Below are positions 33,748 to 42,375 of a stretch of 64,000 bases of DNA, piece after piece. The DNA is from an uncultured Eubacteriales bacterium. GTDB taxonomy: Bacteria > Bacillota > Clostridia > Christensenellales > CAG-917. The notes beneath the pieces are model-generated. The model did not search any database. It was given only the letters and a program-made list of their open reading frames with translations, and had not been told where the DNA came from. The stretch spans positions 12,576 to 76,575 of the forward strand of contig URAF01000010.1 in NCBI GenBank assembly GCA_900545885.1. The letters are read 5' to 3'. Position numbers and translations under genes: made by a program. The stretch's first letter is position 1; every line of letters begins with the position of its first letter.

Positions 33748-35202
33748 ATGAGTTACACAGTTGAAAAGTTGGAAAAAAGCCAAGTCAAGTTCGTCTTCGA
33801 CGTAGACGCAGACACCTTTAACAAAGCAGTCGATGCCGCTTACAACAAGACCAAGCACAAGTATGCTATCGCGGGTTTCCGTAAAGGTCACGTTCCCAAA
33901 AAGGTCATCGAGGGGATTTACGGCAAAGAGGTATTTTTCGAAGATGCAATGGACATCGTTATACCCGAAGCCTATTCCGAGGCTCTCGACAAGGAAAAGG
34001 ACGTAGACGTCGTGGCACAGCCCGAACTTACTTCGTTTGATTTCAAAGAGGACGGCGGCGCGACTTTCACTCTCATTGTCACCGTCAAACCCGACGTCAA
34101 ACTCGGCAAATACAAGGGACTTTCCATTGAAAAGAAAGTCGAGAAAGTCACCGCAAAACAGGTTGACGAAGCAGTCGAACAGGCTCGCGAAAAACAGGCT
34201 CGCATAGTCGAAACCGACGAAGCGGCGAAGAACGGCGACATCGTCAACATCGATTTCGTCGGTTCCGTTGACGGCGTCAAATTCGACGGCGGCAGCGCGG
34301 AGTCCTATGACCTCGAACTCGGTTCCGGCAGCTTTATCCCCGGTTTCGAAGAACAGCTCGTCGGCGCAAAGAAAGGCGAAAAGAAAGACGTCAACGTCAA
34401 ATTCCCCGAAGACTATCACGCCGAAGAACTCAAAGGCAAGAACGCACTCTTCGAATGCACAATCAACGCAGTCAAGAAGAAAGAACTTCCCGCGCTCGAC
34501 GATGAATTCGTAAAAGACGTTTCCGAATTCGACACTCTTGCCGAATACAAAGCCGACGTCAAAAATAAACTTATGAAGGACGCCGAAGACCGCGCGGACA
34601 GAGAGTTCGAAGACGCGCTCGTGCAGGCAGTTGTCGACAACGCAGACGTCGAAGTTCCTCAGGCGATGATAGACCAGGAAGCGGAAGACATGGCTCGTGA
34701 ATTCGAGTATCGTCTGAGCTACCAGAACATCAAACTCGACGATTATCTCAAATATCTCAACATGACTCGCGACCAGCTTCTCGACGAATACAAGGAGCAA
34801 GCTGCAAAGAGCGTTAAAGTTCGTCTTGTCATGGAAGCAATCGTCAAAGCCGAAGAACTCAAATTCGAAGAAAAAGACATCGACGAAAAACTCGCTGATA
34901 TGGCGGCACGTGCAAATCAGGACGTCGAAACCTTCAAGAAAGGACTTGGCAGAGAACACTTCGATTATCTTGCCAACCAGATTCTTTCCGACAAACTGAT
35001 GGCAATGCTCAAACAGGAAAACACCGCTGCGGCAAAGAAAGCAACCGCGAAGAAAGCGGCTGACGCTTCCGCAGAAGAAAAACCCGCTGCAGAAAAGAAA
35101 GCTCCCGCCAAGAAGCCCGCGGCAAAGAAAGCCGAAGCAAAAGACGGCGAAGCCAAACCCGCTGCCAAGAAAGCGGCTAAAAAGGAAAGCGAAGAAAAGT
35201 AA
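33748..35202 (+). CDS. tig: Trigger factor with lysine/alanine-rich tail
   Basis: 484 aa, start at 33748 after CGGAGGAC. Ribosome-binding domain with the GFRKGHVPKKVIE signature, PPIase domain (about 160-245, GDIVNIDFVGSVDGVKFDGG), and helical chaperone domain. Residues from about 428 form a tail of repeated KPAAKKA/AAKK units with acidic spacers, absent from most trigger factors and reminiscent of histone H1-like tails. It leads the tig-clpP-clpX operon, the common order. Confidence 0.96.
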   Translation: MSYTVEKLEKSQVKFVFDVDADTFNKAVDAAYNKTKHKYAIAGFRKGHVPKKVIEGIYGKEVFFEDAMDIVIPEAYSEALDKEKDVDVVAQPELTSFDFKEDGGATFTLIVTVKPDVKLGKYKGLSIEKKVEKVTAKQVDEAVEQAREKQARIVETDEAAKNGDIVNIDFVGSVDGVKFDGGSAESYDLELGSGSFIPGFEEQLVGAKKGEKKDVNVKFPEDYHAEELKGKNALFECTINAVKKKELPALDDEFVKDVSEFDTLAEYKADVKNKLMKDAEDRADREFEDALVQAVVDNADVEVPQAMIDQEAEDMAREFEYRLSYQNIKLDDYLKYLNMTRDQLLDEYKEQAAKSVKVRLVMEAIVKAEELKFEEKDIDEKLADMAARANQDVETFKKGLGREHFDYLANQILSDKLMAMLKQENTAAAKKATAKKAADASAEEKPAAEKKAPAKKPAAKKAEAKDGEAKPAAKKAAKKESEEK

Positions 35203-35226
35203 TAACCCTTTCCGACAGGAGTAAAA

Positions 35227-35823
35227 ATGGATATCAGAAACCAACTCGTTCCTATGGTCATCGAGCAGACGGGTCGCGGAGAACGCTCTTACGACATTTA
35301 TTCCCGTCTGCTTGAAGACAGAATAATTTTCCTTACGGGTGAAATCAACGACGCCGTTGCCGACCTCATCGTCGCACAGCTCATTTTCCTCGAAGGCAAA
35401 GATTCCGCAAAAGACATAAGTCTTTACATCAACAGTCCCGGCGGTTCCGTATCCGCGGGGCTTGCGATTTACGATACGATGAATTACATCAAATGCGACG
35501 TTTCCACCATATGCATAGGTATGGCGGCAAGCATGGGCGCATTCCTGCTTTCTTCGGGCACGAAGGGCAAGAGATTTGCGCTTCCCAACTCCAAAGTGAT
35601 GATTCATCAACCTTTGGGCGGCGCGCAGGGTCAGGCAAGCGACATCGCAATTCAAGCCGAAGAAATTCTGCGCACCAAGAAACGTCTCAACAGCATTCTT
35701 GCGGAAAACACGGGTCAGGACCTCTCCAAAATCGAGTTCGATACCGACCGTGACTTCTACATGACTGCCGAAGAGGCGGAAAAATACGGCATAGTCGACA
35801 AAATCTTTTATACCAGAAAGTAA
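35227..35823 (+). CDS. clpP: ATP-dependent Clp protease proteolytic subunit
   Basis: 198 aa. Catalytic Ser102 in GMAASMGAFLLSSG, His127 in MIHQPLGGAQGQASDI, Asp176 in DTDRDFYM. Forms the tetradecameric chamber fed by ClpX, encoded next. SD ACAGGAGT, 24 bp after tig. Confidence 0.98.
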   Translation: MDIRNQLVPMVIEQTGRGERSYDIYSRLLEDRIIFLTGEINDAVADLIVAQLIFLEGKDSAKDISLYINSPGGSVSAGLAIYDTMNYIKCDVSTICIGMAASMGAFLLSSGTKGKRFALPNSKVMIHQPLGGAQGQASDIAIQAEEILRTKKRLNSILAENTGQDLSKIEFDTDRDFYMTAEEAEKYGIVDKIFYTRK

Positions 35824-35852
35824 ACGTCGATTGCCGCATAAAGTGAGGTAAT

Positions 35853-37091
35853 ATGGACGGATTCCAAAAGGAATTGCATTGCAGTTTCTGCGGTAAAAGC
35901 GACAGCGAAGTCGAAAAAATCATCGTCGGTCCCAACCGTATGACAATTTGCAACGAGTGCATCGAACAGTGTGCGCACCTGCTTGCAAAGGAATCGGAAA
36001 GTGCGACGGCGACCGGTGTTTCGCTTTATACTCCGCAGCAAATCAAACAGAAACTCGACGAGTACATCATCGGACAGGACAGCGCGAAAAAAGTGCTGAG
36101 CGTTGCGGTGTACAACCACTACAAACGCATCAACCGTTCCAAGTCCGAAAGCGACGGCGTCGTGCTTGAAAAAAGCAACGTGCTTTTGCTCGGGCCTACG
36201 GGTTCGGGCAAGACTTTGCTTGCAAAAACTCTTGCACAGATACTCAACGTACCGTTTGCTGTCGCAGACGCAACCACGCTTACCGAAGCGGGCTACGTCG
36301 GCGAAGACGTCGAGAACATTCTTCTCAAACTGATACAGGCGGCTGACGGCGACATTCAGAAAGCGCAGGTCGGCATAATCTATATCGACGAAATAGACAA
36401 AATCGCACGCAAGAGTGAGAACGTTTCAATCACTCGCGACGTAAGCGGCGAAGGTGTGCAACAGGCTCTTTTGAAAATCATCGAAGGCACCGTTGCCAGC
36501 GTTCCTCCGCAAGGCGGCAGAAAACACCCCAATCAGGAATGCTATCAGATTGACACGACGAACATACTGTTCCTTTGCGGCGGCGCGTTTGTCGACCTCG
36601 ACAAAATCGTCGACCAGCGTAAAGACAGCTCCAAACTCGGTTTCGGCGCGGCAGTCAAAGGCACAAAGAACTACAAATACGACGAACTCATCGCCGATTT
36701 GCAGCCTGCCGACCTTATCAAATACGGTCTTATTCCCGAATTTGTCGGCAGAGTTCCCATTGTCGTGGGGCTCAATGCGCTTGACGAAGACGCTTTGGTC
36801 AGAATACTGTCCGAACCCAAGAACGCGCTTACAAAACAGTACAAAGTCCAATTCAAGCTGGACGGCGCAGACCTTGAATTCGAACCCGAAGCCCTTCGCG
36901 CGATTGCCGAAAAAGCAATCAAACTCAATACGGGCGCAAGAGGATTGCGTTCCATACTCGAAGACATACTGCTTGACCTTATGTACGAAATCCCTTCGGA
37001 TAACGGCATAGAAAAAGTGGTTGTCAGAGCCGACTGCGTAACGCAGAAAGCACGTCCGCTTGTCGTAAGAAAACAAGTCCAGAGCGCGTAA
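35853..37091 (+). CDS. clpX: ATP-dependent protease ATPase subunit ClpX
   Basis: 412 aa. N-terminal zinc-binding domain with Cys10, 13, 33 and 36; AAA+ module with Walker A GPTGSGKT and Walker B IIYIDEIDKIA; and the ClpP-contacting loop GFGA in SSKLGFGAAVKG. SD GTGAGGT. Unfolds tagged substrates for ClpP. Confidence 0.98.
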   Translation: MDGFQKELHCSFCGKSDSEVEKIIVGPNRMTICNECIEQCAHLLAKESESATATGVSLYTPQQIKQKLDEYIIGQDSAKKVLSVAVYNHYKRINRSKSESDGVVLEKSNVLLLGPTGSGKTLLAKTLAQILNVPFAVADATTLTEAGYVGEDVENILLKLIQAADGDIQKAQVGIIYIDEIDKIARKSENVSITRDVSGEGVQQALLKIIEGTVASVPPQGGRKHPNQECYQIDTTNILFLCGGAFVDLDKIVDQRKDSSKLGFGAAVKGTKNYKYDELIADLQPADLIKYGLIPEFVGRVPIVVGLNALDEDALVRILSEPKNALTKQYKVQFKLDGADLEFEPEALRAIAEKAIKLNTGARGLRSILEDILLDLMYEIPSDNGIEKVVVRADCVTQKARPLVVRKQVQSA

Positions 37092-37603
37092 ACCGCATTA
37101 AAGCCGCTTTTATGCCAGTGCGCTAACACGTCGTCAACGTGTGTTTGTAACTGTCAAATACGACAATGTAAGCCAGCAAAACAGACGCATTGCCTTTACG
37201 GATCGTTAATATGGTTTGACAAATGCAAATTGTCGGAACAAACCGCAAGTAAAATAAACGTCTTTGACTAGCTGGAAAACACGCCAAATGTACGCCGAAG
37301 CAGACTAAAAGACATAACAAAAACAATCGGAATCCCGCCAAACGGCGGGATTTCTTTTCAGTCGCTTGCCAAACTCCGTGCGATTATGTAAACTTTATTG
37401 TGTCGTGCAACTGTGTTGTGCAAGTGTAAGTTTGCAAAGCCTTTGCAGACAGTGTGATTGCGCGGGAAGCAAACGGTCTTATATGCCAAATAAAGCAATT
37501 TACGCGCAACATAAGCTGCACGATTAAACAACGAAAAAATAAATCCATAATCAAGTAAATCTTAACAAAGAAAATTGCTTGTAGAATTATTCGAGGATAA
37601 ACC
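37092..37603. other. Intergenic region between clpX and engB
   Basis: 512 bp with no convincing gene. It holds one terminator near the middle (37331-37358). Short minus-strand open frames here lack Shine-Dalgarno and family signals. No tRNA-like or riboswitch fold was recognised. Confidence 0.6.
37331..37358 (+). terminator. Terminator downstream of clpX
   Basis: AATCCCGCC (37331-37339) pairs with GGCGGGATT (37344-37352), then TCTTTT. Confidence 0.75.
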
Positions 37604-38206
37604 ATGCAAATCAAAAAAGCCGTATTTCTGACTTCCGTTGCCGATTCGGGAAAACTTCCCGATTTCGGTGCGCCCGAAATTGCTTTCGCGGGCAAATCGA
37701 ATGTCGGCAAATCATCATTTATAAATTTTTTGACAAACAACGGTAAACTTGCAAGGACGTCGGGTGACCCCGGCAGAACCCGTTTGCTCAACTACTTCGG
37801 CATAAACGACAACGAAATGGTGTTTGTCGACCTTCCCGGATACGGTTTTGCAAAAGTAGCAAAGACGGAAAAGGCAAAATGGGGTGACATGATAGAAGGG
37901 TATCTCAAAACCAGCAAGAATCTCAAAAACGTTTTCGTTTTGCTTGATGTAAGGCACGAACCCACGTCGGACGACAAAATGCTGCTCAACTTCCTTTACC
38001 ATTTCAATATCCCGTTTACCGTCATTGCAACAAAATGTGACAAGCTGTCCCGTGCGCAGATTTTGAAGCGCAGAGCAGAGATTGCGTCGGCAGTCGGTAT
38101 CGGCGTTCACAACGTATATACTGTGTCCGCGTTGAAAAAAACGGGCAAAGAAGAAATTCTCGACAGAATAGAATCTGTTTTGTCCGTTGCCGAAATTGTC
38201 GATTAA
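37604..38206 (+). CDS. engB: EngB/YsxC family ribosome-assembly GTPase
   Basis: 200 aa. G1 GKSNVGKSS (30-38), G2 region DPGRTRLLNYF, G3 DLPGYGFAKV, G4 TKCDKL. Required for late 50S assembly in Bacillus. SD CGAGGAT. In many Firmicutes it follows clpX-lon; here lon is absent and a long gap precedes it. Confidence 0.97.
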   Translation: MQIKKAVFLTSVADSGKLPDFGAPEIAFAGKSNVGKSSFINFLTNNGKLARTSGDPGRTRLLNYFGINDNEMVFVDLPGYGFAKVAKTEKAKWGDMIEGYLKTSKNLKNVFVLLDVRHEPTSDDKMLLNFLYHFNIPFTVIATKCDKLSRAQILKRRAEIASAVGIGVHNVYTVSALKKTGKEEILDRIESVLSVAEIVD

Positions 38207-38232
38207 TATCAAAAATTGCCATAATTTTCCAG

Positions 38233-38261
38233 AAACTGCGCTTTCATAAACGCAGTTTTTT
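38233..38261 (+). terminator. Terminator of engB
   Basis: AAACTGCG (38233-38240) pairs with CGCAGTTT (38251-38258), followed by TTTAT. Confidence 0.75.
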
Positions 38262-38676
38262 ATGTTGCGCATTAAAACTGCCAATATTTTGTGACAAAAT
38301 AAAACATTGCGGAAAAGGGGATAAATATGTGAAATCGATGCCGAACTAATACGAGTTGCTGAGAGTTTGGTGCGGTTGTATCCTTGTTCGTACGCGTTAT
38401 GCGAATTGAAAGAATTGCACTGTCAACATCTGACTTTTTTGAAAATTAATGTTGTAAATTCTGACGTATTATTATGTGACTGTTTATATGGTATTTTTGA
38501 TGAAAGTATTATAAAAAACGCACAAAAGTATAATACAAAAGGCAAATTTGTAGAATACTTTGACCGCTTTGGTGTGGTTGACGCCTTGTTTCCGCTGTTC
38601 TTGTGTGGTGATGTTTCAAATGTTAGAAAAGAAGCCTAAATAATGTTTGAATAAAATATAGAGTATAGGAATCTAA
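38262..38676. other. AT-rich intergenic region between engB and a convergent phosphoesterase gene
   Basis: 415 bp. A 90-codon plus-strand frame (38367-38639) exists but lacks a Shine-Dalgarno, matches no family I know and runs through a palindromic repeat, so it is not called. The only structured element is that repeat (38502-38562). Confidence 0.6.
38502..38562. repeat. 61-bp imperfect palindromic repeat, copy 2
   Basis: Starts GAAAGTATTATAAAAAACG, ends with the inverse of CAAAGTATTCTACAAAT, with AAGTATAATAC in the centre. See copies at 12304 and 56030. Confidence 0.75.
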
Positions 38677-39366
38677 TTAATATAGTTCCACCAATTTGTT
38701 TTCGACCAAATCACAGGAAGTGATAAGATATTCGATGCCGTCTTTTACGACTGTCGGGGTGACGCGTGCGTTCTTTCCGTGCAGATGTCCGTAGACGACT
38801 TTGTCAACATTGTATTTTCTCAAATATTGCGTTACGTCGCTGTCGGTGTATTTTGCGTCGAAGGGCGGGAAGTGCAGAAGTGCAATTACTGTGTCGTCCT
38901 CTTTGCGCATTTCCTGCATGCATTTCAGCGAAAGTTCCAGACGGAGAAGCTCTCTTTTGTAAATTTTGACGTCGTTTTCTTCGGAGTCTTCATTAGGCAT
39001 TGCCCACCCGCGCGTGCCCGCGATGAGAAAGTTGCCGTAACGCAGGCAGTTGTTCTGCAAAAAGCCGAACTCGGGAAATGCCGTTCTCATTTTGCCGAGC
39101 GACGTCCAATAGTAATCGTGATTGCCTTTCAGCACGACTTTTTTGCCGGGGAGTTCCGCTATTGCGGCGTAATCGGGGGCGGCTTCTTCTATTGTAAGTC
39201 CCCACGAGATGTCGCCGCCGAGCAAAACAAGGTCTTCTTCGCTCACGCGCGCCGTCCAATCTTTACGCACGTTGTCGAAGTGGTTTTGCCAACCGTCGCC
39301 GAATATGTCCATCGGTTTTTCCACGGCTCCCGACAAATGTAAATCGCTGATTGCAAAAACTTTCAT
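38677..39366 (-). CDS. Calcineurin-like metallophosphoesterase
   Basis: 229 aa. Metal-binding motifs in order: DLHLSG (DxH), GGDISWG (GD), KGNHDYYW (GNHD), LLHFPP (H) and YGHLHGK (GHxH). Belongs to the small cytosolic phosphoesterases (YkuE/YfcE-like); substrate unknown. The ATG at 39366 has no Shine-Dalgarno; an extended -10 (TGATAAAAT) ends 6 nt upstream, so a leaderless transcript is expected. Confidence 0.92.
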   Translation of the reverse strand: MKVFAISDLHLSGAVEKPMDIFGDGWQNHFDNVRKDWTARVSEEDLVLLGGDISWGLTIEEAAPDYAAIAELPGKKVVLKGNHDYYWTSLGKMRTAFPEFGFLQNNCLRYGNFLIAGTRGWAMPNEDSEENDVKIYKRELLRLELSLKCMQEMRKEDDTVIALLHFPPFDAKYTDSDVTQYLRKYNVDKVVYGHLHGKNARVTPTVVKDGIEYLITSCDLVENKLVELY

Positions 39367-39372
39367 AATTCT

Positions 39373-39381
39373 ATTTTATCA
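39373..39381 (-). promoter_or_regulatory. Extended -10 promoter of the phosphoesterase gene, leaderless layout
   Basis: Minus strand TGA-TAAAAT (39381-39373), with 6 nt to the ATG. No good -35 was found, as is normal for extended -10 promoters. Confidence 0.55.
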
Positions 39382-39470
39382 CATTTACATGTTGTTGAAA
39401 AGCATAATCCCGCGATGAAAAAGAAGTCTTTTCCGTTTTGTCGGCGGATTGTCTTTTTCTTATTGTAAGA

Positions 39471-39494
39471 AAAAAGCCCTAAAAGGGCTTTTTG
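39471..39494. terminator. Terminator, serves the minus-strand Cys-protein gene
   Basis: AAAAAGCCC and GGGCTTTTT around TAAAA, T-rich in both directions, about 130 nt beyond the stop of the 39625-40257 gene. Confidence 0.75.
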
Positions 39495-39624
39495 TCTTGC
39501 TTTCCGCTGTATGCGTCGATTATTTGCGGTCGTTGCCTTGCGCTTGCTTGGCTCACAGGTTTGGAATTGCGTTTGCGCTATGCTCCGACTTCATGCATTG
39601 CGGATTTGCGTGCTCGTTCGCCTG

Positions 39625-40257
39625 TCAGGAAGGGAAGAGCGGCAGGTCGAATACGCCTTGGCATACTTCCTGCGAGAATTCCGTGCAGGGCGGGATTTTG
39701 CAGTAGCCGTACGAGGGAACCAGCAAGTCCACGTCGGCAAGAACTTTCATGACTACGGTTGTGCATGCCGTAATCGAGAACGTGCTGCCGCTGACGTATA
39801 CGCCGTTGGGGCTTGCCATATTCACTGTGGCGGCGAGTTCGACGGGGAATACGCTTCCCGTGGGAACGCACATCACTATGTCCTCGGTGAGGGTGATGTT
39901 GCCCGTACCCGTACCTTCGACGCCGTTGCTGTCCGTATAAGTAATCTGCACGGGGATTGAGACGTTGGCGAGAACTCTCGAAAGTCCCGGTCTGTCCGCA
40001 AGGGGCGTAACCGTAAGCGCGGTTATGGTACCTTTGCTGGAAGTTGATTTGCCGCTGACGAAGGTCAGGGGCTCGCTGGGCGACGCCGGGGTCAAATCGG
40101 AAAGGGTGACGGACAGCGTTTCAAGCGTAGCTTGAGTTATGCACGCATCAAAGACTTTTTTGACCTGAATGCAGACTTTTTCGCAAAGTCCGTTCATAGG
40201 GTTTCCGCTGATGTTCCCGGGACATCTGTCGGCATTATTCGTGTTGCAAAAAGACAT
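39625..40257 (-). CDS. Conserved clostridial Cys-containing protein, probable spore-associated
   Basis: 210 aa with a perfect SD AAGGAGGT. The N-terminus is MSFCNTNNADRCPG then NGLCEKVCIQVKKVFDACI. The middle is beta-rich with alternating T/V/S. The C-terminus LLVPSYGYCKIPPCTEFSQEVCQGVFDLPLFPS is a hallmark I recall from widely conserved hypothetical proteins of spore-forming Clostridia. Ten or so cysteines lie at the ends, suggesting disulfide or metal cross-linking as in coat proteins. A sigma-K-like promoter upstream supports mother-cell expression. Function unproven. Confidence 0.85.
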   Translation of the reverse strand: MSFCNTNNADRCPGNISGNPMNGLCEKVCIQVKKVFDACITQATLETLSVTLSDLTPASPSEPLTFVSGKSTSSKGTITALTVTPLADRPGLSRVLANVSIPVQITYTDSNGVEGTGTGNITLTEDIVMCVPTGSVFPVELAATVNMASPNGVYVSGSTFSITACTTVVMKVLADVDLLVPSYGYCKIPPCTEFSQEVCQGVFDLPLFPS

Positions 40258-40283
40258 CTTTTTACCTCCTTGTCGTTTTGCTG

Positions 40284-40311
40284 TAATATATGCGAACCGC
40301 CGATAAAAAGT
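40284..40311 (-). promoter_or_regulatory. Possible sigma-K promoter of the Cys-containing protein gene
   Basis: Minus strand AC (40311-40310), 17 nt, CATATATTA (40292-40284), matching AC-N16/17-CATAnnnTA. The start codon follows 26 nt further with a good SD. Confidence 0.5.
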
Positions 40312-40312
40312 G

Positions 40313-40925
40313 AACTTGCGGAAACGACTGCGAATTAACGTATTTTATTCGCAAACATATTGGGCTTGTGGGTTGCGTATTTTGATTGTTCGGGCGTCGG
40401 AATAAGTGGCGGATTTTTTTTGCGGGAAATGGCGTTTGAAGATGGGGCGGGATTTTTATTTGCGGAGAATTCGGGGGTGTTCGGCGGGATGGTGCGCGTC
40501 GGGGATTTTTTGGAGGGGTGAGGCGTATGGCGAGGGGTGAGGGAAGATGAGGGCAGCTAACCGACGTAGCCAACAAGCGACGGTCGACAGTAACGGGATA
40601 CGGACAACGGTTGAAATGCAGGAAAAGAATGCGGGAGAGGGAGGGTGCTGTTGCGTGAGGTGGGCACAGAGTGGGAGATGTGAGTTTTTGCGTACAAAAT
40701 TTCGGGGAGTTCAGGAAAAGGAGAAATGAAGTTCGGGCAAAAGAAAAACAAAATTTGGACAAAAGGGAAATTTTGGGAAAAATTTTTGTGATAAAGTTTG
40801 CGGACGGTGTTTTGCGAATAATGTTCCCGATGTTCCACTGATAAGTGACTTTTGAGTATGCAATTGTGCATATAGTTTACAAATAAACTAAAAATTTTAT
40901 AAAAATCCACTATTTATTTGTCGAA
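40313..40925. other. Intergenic region with a strongly G-over-C skewed tract
   Basis: No supported gene. About 40425-40740 is purine-rich on the plus strand, with many GGGG and GAGGGG runs and few Cs, unlike any other part of the window. From about 40780 the sequence turns AT-rich and leads into the mraZ promoter. The minus-strand frame through the tract is Pro/Ser/Thr low complexity and is not called. Confidence 0.6.
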
Positions 40926-40926
40926 A

Positions 40927-40943
40927 AAGTGGTTGACAGTGGT
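40927..40943 (+). promoter_or_regulatory. Putative MraZ autoregulatory repeats
   Basis: AAGTGGT and CAGTGGT recur with a 10-bp period and overlap the -35 of the mraZ promoter. MraZ proteins are known to bind short GTG/TGG-type direct repeats in their own promoters. Confidence 0.5.
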
Positions 40944-40961
40944 CAATTTGTATTGTAGAAT
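40933..40961 (+). promoter_or_regulatory. Sigma-A promoter of the mraZ operon
   Basis: TTGACA (40933-40938), 17-nt spacer, TAGAAT (40956-40961). ATTGTA-GAA-TACAAT dyad symmetry spans the -10. Confidence 0.85.
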
Positions 40962-40982
40962 ACAATCACCAAGGAGAGTGTC

Positions 40983-41429
40983 ATGCCAAAATTCATGTTG
41001 GGAAACGTTCGTCATCAGCTTGACGACAAAGGACGTATGAGAATTCCCGCCAAGTTCCGTGAGGGAGTTGGCGCGAACGCTTACGTCGTTCCCGGCAGGG
41101 CGGGGTGCCTTTACGTTATTCCCGAAGACAAGTTCGAATCCGTTATCGCTTCGCTCGGCGTCGACAACCTTTATGCCAACAACGACGCAAACGATATGGC
41201 AACCGACATTCTCGGCAACGGCGATTATCTCGAAGAGGACGCGCAGGGCAGAGTCAGACTCTCCAAAGAGCTGGCGAAAACCGCGGGTATCGACAAAGAG
41301 ATAGTTTTCGTCGGCAAAGCCACTTTCCTCGAAATCTGGCCTGCTGAGGCTTGGGACGCGCGGTTCAGCGTTCTGAACCCCGACAACCTCAACAGAATGC
41401 TCGACAAACTTAAAAAGTACGGAGTGTAA
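40983..41429 (+). CDS. mraZ: Transcriptional regulator MraZ
   Basis: 148 aa, SD AAGGAGAG. Two SpoVT/AbrB-like MraZ repeats: HQLDDKGRMRIPAKFREG and DAQGRVRLSKELAKTAG. Binds upstream of its own operon and represses or modulates the dcw cluster. First gene of mraZ-rsmH-ftsL-like-PBP. Confidence 0.97.
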   Translation: MPKFMLGNVRHQLDDKGRMRIPAKFREGVGANAYVVPGRAGCLYVIPEDKFESVIASLGVDNLYANNDANDMATDILGNGDYLEEDAQGRVRLSKELAKTAGIDKEIVFVGKATFLEIWPAEAWDARFSVLNPDNLNRMLDKLKKYGV

Positions 41430-41430
41430 G

Positions 41431-42366
41431 ATGGAGTTTGTTCACAAGCCCGTTATGCTTGCCGAATGCATAGAGGCTCTCGACATAAAACCCGACGGTA
41501 TTTATCTCGACGGCACTTTGGGCGGAGGCGGACACTCTTATGAAATAGCGAGACGGCTCACCGAAGGCGGCAGACTGATTGCCTTCGATAAGGACGAAGA
41601 CGCCCACAAGGCGGCGAGAGAACGTCTCAAGGACTTTACGGAAAGAATAGTTTTTGTGCGCGACGACTTCAAAAACGCTTGTGCGGTGCTCGACGAACTC
41701 GGCATCGGACGGATTGACGGAGTACTTCTCGACCTCGGTGTTTCGTCCTATCAGCTGGACAACGCCGAACGCGGGTTCAGTTACGTCAAGGACGCGCCCC
41801 TCGATATGCGTATGGACAGGGGACAGCGAATGAGTGCGTACGAAGTTGTCAACACTTATTCTGCGGAAGAACTGACAAGAGTTTTCAGAGAGTACGGAGA
41901 AGAGAAGTTGGCGTCCAAAATTGCGGCGCGCATCGTGAAAATCCGAGAGGAAAAACCGATTGCAACCACGCTTGAACTTTCCGCGATTGTCGAGAGTAGT
42001 TATCCTGCCGCGACGAGATGGAAGTTCGGACACCCCGCCAAAAGAGTTTTTCAGGCAATCCGTATCGAAGTCAACGGCGAACTGAACGCTCTCGGCGAAG
42101 CAGTCACCGAACTTGCCCGCAGACTGAAACCCGACGGCAGAATGGCGGTTATCACTTTCCACTCGCTGGAAGACAGAATCGTCAAAAACGCTTTCAAGGA
42201 ACTGAGTCTTTCCTGCACGTGCCCGCCCGATTTCCCCGTGTGCGTGTGCGGCAAAATAAAAGAAGTCGAAATACTGACAAACAAGCCGATTACGGCAGGC
42301 GCTGAGGAGCTGCAATCCAACCCGAGGTCGGAGAGCGCGAAACTCAGAGTAATAAAAAGATTGTAG
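41431..42366 (+). CDS. rsmH: 16S rRNA m4C1402 methyltransferase
   Basis: 311 aa, one base after mraZ. HKPVMLAECIEALDIKPDGIYLDGTLGGGGHS (SAM site), DGVLLDLGVSSYQLDNAERGFSY, and C-terminal EELQSNPRSESAKLRVIKRL are diagnostic. Includes the Cys-rich SCTCPPDFPVCVCG insert common to the family. Confidence 0.98.
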   Translation: MEFVHKPVMLAECIEALDIKPDGIYLDGTLGGGGHSYEIARRLTEGGRLIAFDKDEDAHKAARERLKDFTERIVFVRDDFKNACAVLDELGIGRIDGVLLDLGVSSYQLDNAERGFSYVKDAPLDMRMDRGQRMSAYEVVNTYSAEELTRVFREYGEEKLASKIAARIVKIREEKPIATTLELSAIVESSYPAATRWKFGHPAKRVFQAIRIEVNGELNALGEAVTELARRLKPDGRMAVITFHSLEDRIVKNAFKELSLSCTCPPDFPVCVCGKIKEVEILTNKPITAGAEELQSNPRSESAKLRVIKRL

Positions 42367-42375
42367 AGGTGCAAT

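Noticed and set aside
33712..35655. 647-codon open frame on the minus strand across tig and clpP
   Set aside because: It is the antisense shadow of two certain genes; its Phe/Val/Cys-rich sequence has no family features or Shine-Dalgarno.
37384..37791. 135-codon minus-strand frame overlapping engB
   Set aside because: It overlaps the P-loop region of a certain gene and has no family match.
38367..38639. 90-codon plus-strand frame in an AT-rich gap
   Set aside because: No Shine-Dalgarno, no recognisable family, and it runs through a palindromic repeat found elsewhere between genes.
40262..40762. 166-codon minus-strand frame rich in Pro/Ser/Thr
   Set aside because: Composition simply mirrors the G-rich tract on the other strand; no start signal.
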